This document shows, piece after piece, positions 6,354 through 11,821 of a stretch of DNA of 12,650 bases. Position numbers and translations under genes: made by a program. A model generated the notes under the pieces. It was not told the DNA's origin and ran no database searches. It was given only the letters and a program-made list of their open reading frames with translations. Every line of letters begins with the position of its first letter. The first letter of the stretch is position 1. Location of the stretch: NCBI GenBank assembly GCA_002343545.1, contig DDRA01000066.1, positions 92,107 through 104,756 on the forward strand. Direction: 5' to 3'. Origin of the DNA: Bacteriovoracaceae bacterium UBA2428. Its GTDB lineage: Bacteria; Bdellovibrionota; UBA2428.

Positions 6354-7025
6354 ATGGCAAAGAAGGCAGAACGCGACGAACTTACGGGCCTACTTTCGAG
6401 AGAGGGAGTCCAAAAGGCCCTCGAAAATCGAGTAAAGAACTCGAAATCCGCGAAAGGCGGATTCAGCGTTGTCCTCTTGGACATAGACCATTTCACGAAA
6501 CTCAACGAAACGTTCGGCCGCTCGATCGGAGACCAAGCGCTCGTTGCCTTGGCGGAAATTCTTAAGAAGAATATCCGATCTCAGGATTCCGCCGGCCGCT
6601 TTGCCGGAGAAGAGTTTCTCTTGATCCTGTCTGATTCTGAGAAAGAAGAGGCGCTCATCGCCTTTGAGGATGTACGCAGGTTGATCTCGGCCAAGAAGTT
6701 TCTTTTTAAGGACGAGAACAAGAAGGCCGTCGAGGTGACGTTTACCGTCAGCGCCGGGATCGCGACCTACCCTAAAGATGGGTCGGATGGAATGACGCTC
6801 TTGCGGAACGCCGACAGCGCTCTCTACATGGCTAAAAAGTTCGGCCGTGACCGCGTGGTTTTAGCCGTCGAAGAAAAAATGGTGCTGAAGAGCAATTATT
6901 ACACTCGCGCACAACTTGAACGGCTTTCCAAAGTCGCCAAAAAGGTAGACGTCACGGAATCGTTCCTTCTGCGCGAAGCGCTGGACAAAATTATTGGCCA
7001 GTACGAAGGCCCGGGCGAGGCGTAG
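6354..7025 (+). CDS. GGDEF diguanylate cyclase domain fused to C-terminal ribbon-helix-helix-like domain
   Basis: A 223-aa cytosolic protein. Seen: N-terminal DELTGLLSR (8-16), the metal-binding aspartate in LLDIDHFTKLN (D43), the inhibitory-site RSQD (75-78), the active-site AGEEF (84-88), SAGIATYP (133-140) and ADSALYMAKKFGR (153-165). So the whole GGDEF domain is present, with Ala at the first signature position and no sensory domain in front. Known: GGDEF domains make cyclic di-GMP, RxxD binds product, and AGDEF-type variants can be active. Residues about 180-215 (YYTRAQLERLSKVAKKVDVT, then SFLLREALDKII) look like a ribbon-helix-helix fold. Inference: a DNA-binding protein whose activity is tied to cyclic di-GMP synthesis or binding. 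ATG 6354 is preferred to ATG 6330 because of AGGGGGAG at 6343-6350. It stands alone between the chromosomal block and the mobile element and could belong to either. Confidence 0.85.
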   Translation: MAKKAERDELTGLLSREGVQKALENRVKNSKSAKGGFSVVLLDIDHFTKLNETFGRSIGDQALVALAEILKKNIRSQDSAGRFAGEEFLLILSDSEKEEALIAFEDVRRLISAKKFLFKDENKKAVEVTFTVSAGIATYPKDGSDGMTLLRNADSALYMAKKFGRDRVVLAVEEKMVLKSNYYTRAQLERLSKVAKKVDVTESFLLREALDKIIGQYEGPGEA

Positions 7026-7059
7026 ACGATATTCTGATTTGAAGTGGCGCAACGCGGTT

Positions 7060-7078
7060 GGCGGATTCGCCGCCTTTT
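7060..7078 (+). terminator. Candidate intrinsic terminator after the GGDEF-RHH gene
   Basis: A GGCGG-ATTCG-CCGCC stem-loop followed directly by TTTT begins 35 bp after the stop codon at 7025. The stem is only 5 bp and the T-run is short, so termination may be weak. Confidence 0.4.
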
Positions 7079-7104
7079 GAACAAATTCAAGGGCCTGGAC
7101 CAAG

Positions 7105-7124
7105 ACTCAGACAGAACTCAGACA
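7105..7124. repeat. Direct repeat ACTCAGACA x2, 11-bp period
   Basis: Two identical 9-mers occupy 7105-7113 and 7116-7124. Spacing of one helical turn next to an integrase gene is typical of arm-type integrase sites near attP/attL. That role is inferred from position. Confidence 0.4.
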
Positions 7125-7125
7125 A

Positions 7126-7146
7126 CCCCGCGTTTTTGTCGTGGGG
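7126..7146 (-). terminator. Hairpin just downstream of the integrase gene
   Basis: CCCCGCG (7126-7132) pairs with CGTGGGG (7140-7146), one G-T pair included, around a T-rich loop. It begins about 18 bp after the integrase stop on the - strand. It lacks a U-tract on that strand, so it is at best a weak terminator or transcript 3'-end stabiliser. Confidence 0.3.
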
Positions 7147-7164
7147 GCGAAATGAGTTCGGCCA

Positions 7165-8316
7165 TTATTCAATGCGCTCTTTGGTGAAGAGATTTACGAC
7201 CTGAGCCGCGACATCTGCCGCAGGTAGTACCTTCAGCACGTTGGTCGCGCCTTGGGTTTCGATCCCTGCCAGTCGAATGTAGCGTTGCATAGTCTCCAGA
7301 TCCTTCCACCCACATATTTTCATCACCACCGCCGGAGCAACACTGCTCCGAATGAGCTGTGTTGAGAAACACGCTCTCAAGGTGTGAAACTTGATGGATG
7401 GAATACCCACGCCCGCACAGAACGCCCTTAAGATCCTTGCCTGTCCCCCTCTAGTCCATTCGTAGAACCTGGGGAGGACTTCACGGCGATTAGGCTCTTG
7501 GGCCTTCAGTTCGTTCAGGAGCGCGATCAACTCATCTGACAGGGGGACGTGTCGCCAGTATCCGGCCTTGGTGCTTTTAATCACCTTCATGCGGGGATTG
7601 TACGATTTGTTGACTGTAATCGTCTTGTTTTCAAAGTCAATGTCAGTCCAAAGAAGCGCATAGAGTTCGCCGCTTCTCATCCCTGTGAGCAGTGCCGTTG
7701 ACCATACCGGAAACCATTCATGGTTCATTCGTCTGGCTTCTTGAAGAAGCTTTCTAATCTCAGTCAGAGTTAGGATTTCAGGTTTCTTTTCTTCATCCCG
7801 ACCGAGACTAATTCCCCATGCAGGGCTTCGGTCCATTCCACTCACCAATCGGTTCTCAATTCCGAATGTAAAAATCTGATTGATGATTACTTTCAGCTTG
7901 TTTTGATAACTGATCGAGGAGGAATGCGCTTTGAGCTGGTTCAACACTTCCATAACATCGGCTCTGGTGATTGCGGCAGCTTGCCGCTTCCACCAAAGTA
8001 GAGTGTGCTTTCTGAGTGCATTGATATAATCGGTTCGCGTTGTATCACTTAAGGAATCAGCCTTTGCTCTCGCAAGATGCCGCTCCCAAGCTTCAACAAG
8101 TGCGCCCCAACTTTCGCCTTGGTTTTCTCGAATCGAAACTTCGCGTTCACACTCTCGGATTAACCGAGTTTCTTCTCGTTTTGCCTCCCATTCGGATTTG
8201 AGGGCGAATTTCGCCTTCTGTACTCGAACGGACGGATTTTTATTACTTCTCACGCATGCAGATACTTTCCAGAGTATCTCGCCTGTGAGTTTTTCACTGT
8301 AAGATGTAATTGCCAT
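7165..8316 (-). CDS. int: Tyrosine recombinase/integrase of the mobile element
   Basis: A 383-aa phage-type integrase. Seen: an N-terminal basic region (1-65), a core-binding domain (about 68-155) and the catalytic domain with R214 (in TGMRSGELYALLW), the likely lysine K250 (in STKAGYWRHVPL), H311 and R314 (HTLR), W337 at the position usually held by the second histidine (CGWKDLETMQRY), and nucleophile Y346. Trp at that position is tolerated in the family (Cre has it), so the enzyme looks active. Role: integrates and excises the element at its attachment site. A strong AAGGAGG (reverse of 8324-8330) fixes the ATG at 8316. Its start is 13 bp from the stop of the excisionase-like gene, so both are probably on one transcript. 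It is the last gene of the - strand cluster and lies next to the presumed end of the element. Confidence 0.95.
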   Translation of the reverse strand: MAITSYSEKLTGEILWKVSACVRSNKNPSVRVQKAKFALKSEWEAKREETRLIRECEREVSIRENQGESWGALVEAWERHLARAKADSLSDTTRTDYINALRKHTLLWWKRQAAAITRADVMEVLNQLKAHSSSISYQNKLKVIINQIFTFGIENRLVSGMDRSPAWGISLGRDEEKKPEILTLTEIRKLLQEARRMNHEWFPVWSTALLTGMRSGELYALLWTDIDFENKTITVNKSYNPRMKVIKSTKAGYWRHVPLSDELIALLNELKAQEPNRREVLPRFYEWTRGGQARILRAFCAGVGIPSIKFHTLRACFSTQLIRSSVAPAVVMKICGWKDLETMQRYIRLAGIETQGATNVLKVLPAADVAAQVVNLFTKERIE

Positions 8317-8329
8317 TTGTCAGCCTCCT

Positions 8330-8551
8330 TTAAAAAGCAGGCCTTAAAAGGCTTTCGACATCACTTCGAAGGAATCGCAACCTTGTTCCGAAGTGGAAGG
8401 ATTTCAACCTTCCCTTCCAGACCAGGTTTCTAACCTGGCCAACAGAGGTGCGAAGCAGGAACGCGGCTTCTTTCGAGGTCAGCCACTTTAATTTGTCAAA
8501 GAACGTGGAATCAGTCGTTTCTAACTCAGGCCGGGATAAATTTCTATCCAT
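8330..8551 (-). CDS. Excisionase-like HTH protein (73 aa)
   Basis: A 73-aa protein whose residues 23-69 (WLTSKEAAFLLRTSVGQVRN, then WKGRLKSFHFGTRLRFLRSD) match the excisionase/MerR-like helix-turn-helix family (HTH_17): a WLT-x-x-E-A-A-x-L start, a second helix, and a wing ending in R-x-x-x-x-V-x-x-L. Role from the family and position: recombination directionality factor or regulator of the adjacent integrase. The ATG at 8551 is preferred because GGGAGG lies a few bases upstream. The frame stays open to 8821, but that extension would overlap the 87-aa gene and shows no protein-like conservation. A 48-bp control element shared with the mobC promoter region lies about 37 bp upstream. It precedes int by 13 bp. 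Confidence 0.8.
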   Translation of the reverse strand: MDRNLSRPELETTDSTFFDKLKWLTSKEAAFLLRTSVGQVRNLVWKGRLKSFHFGTRLRFLRSDVESLLRPAF

Positions 8552-8588
8552 AAGCCTCCCTAAAAAAACCCCGTCCGCGTGGATAGAC

Positions 8589-8636
8589 GTAGGAGGGGCT
8601 GGGTAAAACAAAGCCGCAGGATTTTTCACCTGTAGG
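8589..8636 (-). promoter_or_regulatory. Shared 48-bp control element, copy A (upstream of xis-int)
   Basis: This segment aligns with 11550-11597 at 38 of 49 columns with one compensating indel pair. Both copies are bounded by GTAGG repeats exactly 43 bp apart and contain a hairpin with the identical 8-base loop ATTTTTCA (here stem CAGG/CCTG, 8617-8632). Both lie on the upstream side of a - strand gene. Being in the gap between the 87-aa gene and xis, it suggests separate control of xis-int. Whether it acts as an operator, promoter or RNA leader is unknown. Confidence 0.55.
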
Positions 8637-8660
8637 CGACGAAATTCGTGGGTAGCGAGG

Positions 8661-8924
8661 CTAAATGACGCGACCGTCTTTGAGGCGCTTCTCCAGGAGC
8701 CAGTTGAGAAACTGGCCTCTAGTCGCGAAGCCTCGCCCCATAAACTCGTAATCCATTTGAAGAAAACCTCCGCAGTCTTTGCCTGCGCAAAACTTTTGAT
8801 ATTCTTCAAAAGTCGTTTCACGAAAACGCTCTTTTCTTGCGAGCTTCTTGTAGCTCGCCTCGGTGCATTCGTGGACCTGCGGATAGTTTTGCCTGTGCAT
8901 CATTTGGCTCATTAAATATGACAT
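8661..8924 (-). CDS. Unknown 87-aa protein, paralogue 1
   Basis: An 87-aa, charged, probably helical cytosolic protein of no family I recognise. It aligns without gaps to the next gene upstream (8978-9241), 47 of 87 residues identical. Shared blocks are MSYLMS-x-MM at the N-terminus, TE-x-S-x-KKL-x-RK, FRE-x-TF-x-EY, LQ-x-DYE-x-M and GQ-x-LNWL-x-E-x-RLKDG at the C-terminus. The ATG at 8924 has GAGGAG about 8 bases upstream. It lies in the cluster mobC-relaxase-paralogue 2-paralogue 1-xis-int. Conservation between copies shows it is a real, selected protein and not a chance frame. A role in transfer or establishment of the element is inferred from position only. Confidence 0.85.
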   Translation of the reverse strand: MSYLMSQMMHRQNYPQVHECTEASYKKLARKERFRETTFEEYQKFCAGKDCGGFLQMDYEFMGRGFATRGQFLNWLLEKRLKDGRVI

Positions 8925-8977
8925 TTCGTTTGCTCCTCTCGATTTTGATTCTCTAAGTTCGGCTCACACACAAACCA

Positions 8978-9241
8978 CTAGAGGATGTGGCCATCTTTCA
9001 GGCGGCGCTCAACTAGCCAGTTGAGGTACTGACCCTTGTTTTGGAAGTCCTCTTCCATGCATTCGTAGTCATGCTGAAGCTCGCTGTTAACCTTTGGGCC
9101 ATGAAGAAAGGCGCGGTACTCATCAAACGTGACTTCTCTAAATTGCGCTTTTCGAATCAATTTCTTGAAACTTTCTTCCGTGATCTTGTGATCCTTTGGG
9201 TAATCTTTTTTCCGCATCATTTTGCTCATCAAATAAGACAT
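8978..9241 (-). CDS. Unknown 87-aa protein, paralogue 2
   Basis: This is the tandem paralogue of the 8661-8924 gene, with the same length and gap-free alignment. It differs mostly in the middle (about residues 46-53, where paralogue 1 has two cysteines and this one has none) and in residues 63-69. The ATG at 9241 is preceded by AAAGGAG about 8 bases upstream. It starts 38 bp after the relaxase stop, which places it on the mob transcript. No signal peptide, membrane segment or known DNA-binding motif is evident. The strongly kept C-terminus (LNWL-x-E-x-RLKDG) is the likeliest functional surface. Confidence 0.85.
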   Translation of the reverse strand: MSYLMSKMMRKKDYPKDHKITEESFKKLIRKAQFREVTFDEYRAFLHGPKVNSELQHDYECMEEDFQNKGQYLNWLVERRLKDGHIL

Positions 9242-9279
9242 ATCTTTTACTCCTTTGGGCTACAGTTGGCGGTTTGGGG

Positions 9280-11145
9280 TTAGAGGCTAAGGCCGAACTC
9301 TCGTTCCTCCTTTCCGAGCGCGATATCGTGCATTCGCTCATGCGTTACGGATTCAATTCCGATTCCGAAATTTTTTAGTTTGAATTTTAGATTGTTGAAC
9401 AAGTCGAGTTCGACCTTCGACATTCCGCTCGAATGGGATGGGACAAAGTAAAGGGTATCGACGCGCGGGTGTTCTGCAACGAAGTGATGAACCACCGTGT
9501 CGCTTCCATCAAGAAGTCCGAGAAGGCCAACGTCTCGTTTTTTCCCGCTGAATAGAGACTCGCCCACATGGCGAAATAGCGAAAATGGATCTGTAAAAAG
9601 TAGCGTCTTTCGCGATGAACCACGTTCAGAGTAAAAAGGCGTCGTAGACTTACCGTGATTCCTTTTCTTCCACTGGCCAGGAGGCTTCTCGAAGAATTCA
9701 AGCGCCGCAGTTGCGCCATCTTTTGCAAGTAAGCGGATCAAGCCACCTTTGTTTGTCTGCGCCATTTTGTTGCTTAAGAGATGCGGGGCAAGACTCGGAC
9801 TTGCTCCATTTGAGCTGAGGAAACGTGAAACTTGCGCGACGCCTGTTTTCCAATCAGGCCGGTCGGGTCTTGGAATATAAAAGGAGGTGTATTTACGCTT
9901 TGCCTCCCCCATGTGTTCCTCAAGGAGAAGGAGCTTTTCATTACCCGTGATGTGCGCCGTTGCTTGAAGCAGCGTCATGTTCCTGTGCACAGCCACCAGG
10001 TCAATCAGACTTCCGCTTGTGCCGTTTTTATTATTCTTGAATTCAAAATCTGTAACAGAGACGAACTCGCGGCCTTTAATAACCGTTTCGCCATTTTGAT
10101 TCTTTGTGAGAGCGATTTTGTTTCGGTCGCAGTAGACGAGAATGCTCGCCTCGCGCGCTTTTCTGATCTCGGATGCGGGAACTGATATGCGCTTTAGCTC
10201 GCGGTCTGAGTGAAATGACTTCTCGGACTTGCGGCGCTCAATTTTGGTGTACTGAGTGTGATCCTTGAACGGATGATCTTTGCCACTCCAGGGGTTAGTA
10301 AACTTTCCAGCATCGCCGGGTGCAGGCGGCATTCCATGTTTAGCAATCGTATCCGCGTGTTTTAAAAATAGTGACTTTAACTCCGGCCTCTTTGCATACT
10401 TCTCGTCGTTGGATTTAAACGCTTCAATGAGTCCCGCTTTGTCATAATTTTTTCCGAGCTTTGATCCACGCTTGGCCTTGTCGTGGCCCGGATAAAAATA
10501 CGAGATGTTCTTTTCTTCGATGACGGCGCGAATCTTAAAGCTCTGCAAAATATCGCGGTATTCATCAAAACTTGAAGCAATTGATCTTGCGACATCTGCC
10601 TTTTGGACAAGATCAAAGATGTAAGACTTTCCGCCACGTCTTATCATCTGCTGAACTTTGAACGGAAGCCTCGCCGCCCGCTCGTTTGCATCGCGGTTTA
10701 TGACGGATAGTCCGTTTTCTGCGCAGAGTTTGTCGCTTGAGTCCCTGAGTTTTTGAATCAGTGAGCGCTTGTTCTCGATCTTCTTGCCGGTTTCAGCGTT
10801 CACCGTGTTGACGACGATGTGGTTATGAAAGTGCGCCTTGTCTGTATGCGTTCGGATTACAAACTGATGCCCCTTGAAGTTTTCTTCAGCTAAACTAATG
10901 CCAACTGCGTGTAGCTGCTCGGGAGTTGAGTTCTGACTATCTTCCGGGCTGAAGGACTGCACAATGTGAAGGGTCTGATTGCCCTTTTCATTGCGATGCT
11001 CTTTGCGTACATTCTCAAAGTCGCTTTGCGCGTTTTCAACGCTGCAATCAGAGCTACTAGTAATGTCGTCCTCTCCACGCTCGCGCTGCACATATTTCAA
11101 ATATGCTGAGGCATCTTTGCTCCATTTGATGCTAACGACTGCCAT
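9280..11145 (-). CDS. MOBP-type relaxase with degenerate primase/Toprim-like C-terminal region
   Basis: A 621-aa relaxase of the Relaxase/Mobilization (VirD2-like) family. Seen: candidate nucleophile tyrosines near the N-terminus (Y15 and Y18 in SAYLKYVQR) and the metal-binding motif III with H100, D102, H105, H107 and H109 (HTDKAHFHNHIVVN). Residues about 200-245 carry the SYFYPGHDKAKRGSKLG element common in these relaxases. Residues about 335-400 (ending SGSLIDLVAVHRNMTLLQATAH) and 512-612 resemble the DUF3991/Toprim-like primase module seen behind some relaxases, but the expected acidic Toprim residues look replaced (FVPSHSSG where LD-x-D-x-x-G is usual). Role: nicks oriT and pilots the strand. 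ATG 11145 (GGAGG just upstream) overlaps the end of mobC by 14 bp. A start at 11220 would extend deep into mobC and is rejected. Confidence 0.9.
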   Translation of the reverse strand: MAVVSIKWSKDASAYLKYVQRERGEDDITSSSDCSVENAQSDFENVRKEHRNEKGNQTLHIVQSFSPEDSQNSTPEQLHAVGISLAEENFKGHQFVIRTHTDKAHFHNHIVVNTVNAETGKKIENKRSLIQKLRDSSDKLCAENGLSVINRDANERAARLPFKVQQMIRRGGKSYIFDLVQKADVARSIASSFDEYRDILQSFKIRAVIEEKNISYFYPGHDKAKRGSKLGKNYDKAGLIEAFKSNDEKYAKRPELKSLFLKHADTIAKHGMPPAPGDAGKFTNPWSGKDHPFKDHTQYTKIERRKSEKSFHSDRELKRISVPASEIRKAREASILVYCDRNKIALTKNQNGETVIKGREFVSVTDFEFKNNKNGTSGSLIDLVAVHRNMTLLQATAHITGNEKLLLLEEHMGEAKRKYTSFYIPRPDRPDWKTGVAQVSRFLSSNGASPSLAPHLLSNKMAQTNKGGLIRLLAKDGATAALEFFEKPPGQWKKRNHGKSTTPFYSERGSSRKTLLFTDPFSLFRHVGESLFSGKKRDVGLLGLLDGSDTVVHHFVAEHPRVDTLYFVPSHSSGMSKVELDLFNNLKFKLKNFGIGIESVTHERMHDIALGKEEREFGLSL

Positions 11146-11497
11146 ATGCCTCCACCGCGAGTGTTTGAATCTCGGTAAGGGCGGTGACTGCTTTTGAAAA
11201 CTCAGAATGCCAACCCTCAAGGGCGCCGCTGTTCACACGGCGGGCGATCTGATTGACGTTATTTCCGATGCGGCGGATTTCTGCGCAAAAAAACAAGCGA
11301 TCCGTTTCATCAAAGAGAAGTTTCAACTTCCGCCTTGAGAAGTGAGAAAGTTTTAGAATCTGCGGGATACTAAGTCCGGCTATGCGGGCTTCATCCGTGA
11401 TGCGATCAAACTCGCTATCCGTGAAACGGACAGTAGTGCGTTTATGATCGCGGGATGGTGTACGGGCGGGGGATTGATTGGATTCGGCAGTAGGCAT
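11132..11497 (-). CDS. mobC: MobC-family mobilization accessory protein
   Basis: A 121-aa relaxosome protein. Seen: a basic, disordered-looking N-terminus (1-20), a ribbon-helix-helix-like segment (about 20-52, TTVRFTDSEFDRITDEARIA and following) and the MobC signature AEIRRIGNNVNQIARRVN (72-89), then a C-terminal helix. Known: MobC proteins bind near nic and help the relaxase open oriT. The ATG at 11497 has GGAG 8 bases upstream. The gene overlaps the relaxase start by 14 bp, which is the usual order for these mobilization modules. It is the first gene of the - strand operon, and the 325-bp region upstream is where oriT would be expected. Confidence 0.92.
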   Translation of the reverse strand: MPTAESNQSPARTPSRDHKRTTVRFTDSEFDRITDEARIAGLSIPQILKLSHFSRRKLKLLFDETDRLFFCAEIRRIGNNVNQIARRVNSGALEGWHSEFSKAVTALTEIQTLAVEAYGSR

Positions 11498-11549
11498 GAT
11501 GTCGCTCCAAAATTTTATTTTGAAACCACATCCGCCCGATATCGATCAG

Positions 11550-11597
11550 GTAGGAGAGGCAGGGGTTAAACAAGACCGGCCGATTTTTCACGGTAGG
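11550..11597 (-). promoter_or_regulatory. Shared 48-bp control element, copy B (upstream of mobC)
   Basis: This is the partner of 8589-8636: the same GTAGG borders 43 bp apart and the same ATTTTTCA loop, here closed by CCG/CGG (11580-11593) instead of CAGG/CCTG. It ends 52 bp before the mobC start on the - strand. The stem has changed while pairing is kept, which points to a conserved hairpin. Confidence 0.55.
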
Positions 11598-11662
11598 GTC
11601 GGGAGAAGATCTCCTATTAAAGGGACATAAGGCAAAACCGTTCGTTTTTTTGCTGAAAATCG

Positions 11663-11720
11663 GCGCCAGGCTCCATTTAAACAGGGATAGAGACGTCAGA
11701 TTTTAAATGAAAACAGGCGC
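11663..11720. repeat. 58-bp two-part inverted repeat (candidate oriT dyad)
   Basis: GCGCC (11663-11667) and CATTTAAA (11674-11681) are mirrored by TTTAAATG (11702-11709) and GGCGC (11716-11720). Both arms have a 6-base gap between the two blocks, and 20 bases lie in the centre. It is a perfect match in 13 paired positions. Its place upstream of mobC suits an accessory-protein or relaxase site. Confidence 0.45.
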
Positions 11721-11782
11721 TAAAATTTTTAGATTTTTCCTTAAGCGACTGAAGTTCCTAGACTTATGTGCCTATTTTAAAC

Positions 11783-11811
11783 AAGACAAATAGATCAATG
11801 TAACGTATAAG
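11783..11811 (+). promoter_or_regulatory. Probable sigma70-type promoter of the antitoxin-like regulator
   Basis: AAGACA (11783-11788) and TATAAG (11806-11811) are 17 bp apart, matching the consensus at 4 and 5 of 6 positions. The predicted start of transcription (about 11818) lies only some 4 bases before the ATG at 11822, and no Shine-Dalgarno sequence is visible, so the mRNA may be nearly leaderless. The repeat TTAAACAAGAC (11777-11787) overlaps the -35. Confidence 0.4.
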
Positions 11812-11821
11812 TGACGCCATA

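Larger units (their letters stand above)
7026..7164. other. Intergenic gap between the GGDEF gene and the integrase; expected att-site region
   Basis: This 139-bp stretch lies beyond the 3' end of the integrase and after the stop of the GGDEF gene. It contains a hairpin followed by TTTT (7060-7078), an inverted repeat TTGAA-CAAA-TTCAA (7077-7090), two copies of ACTCAGACA with an 11-bp period (7105-7124) and a GC-rich hairpin (7126-7146). Base composition changes in this area. One end of the integrated element is expected here, but its partner repeat was not found in the window. Confidence 0.35.
11498..11821. promoter_or_regulatory. Repeat-rich divergent intergenic region (candidate oriT and control region)
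   Basis: There is no gene in these 324 bp. It lies between mobC (-) and the antitoxin-like regulator (+), is A+T-rich towards the right, and holds several structures listed separately: control element copy B, a GGAGA-AGA-TCTCC hairpin (11602-11614), a CTTATGT-type inverted pair, a 58-bp two-part dyad, and an 11-mer repeat overlapping the rightward promoter. Position next to mobC makes it the best oriT candidate. No nic site could be assigned with confidence. Confidence 0.5.

Noticed and set aside
7077..7103. Possible 3' end of a tRNA (CCTGGACCA) as integration target
   Set aside because: No T-loop (TTCGA-type) arm, anticodon arm or D-arm can be folded upstream, and the inverted repeat there has a 4-base loop.
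8616..8622. ATCCTGC (on the - strand) inside control element copy A, resembling the nic core of IncP-like MOBP origins
   Set aside because: The matching place in copy B reads ATCGGCC, so the motif is not conserved within the element, and copy A lies between small genes rather than next to mobC. Left as coincidence unless nicking is mapped there.
8552..8821. N-terminal extension of the excisionase-like frame to 163 residues
   Set aside because: It overlaps the 87-aa paralogue 1, which is supported by its tandem copy, and a good ribosome site supports the start at 8551.
8661..9241. CRISPR or satellite array suggested by repeated nucleotide segments
   Set aside because: The repetition is explained by two complete paralogous genes; there are only two copies and no short regular repeats with spacers.
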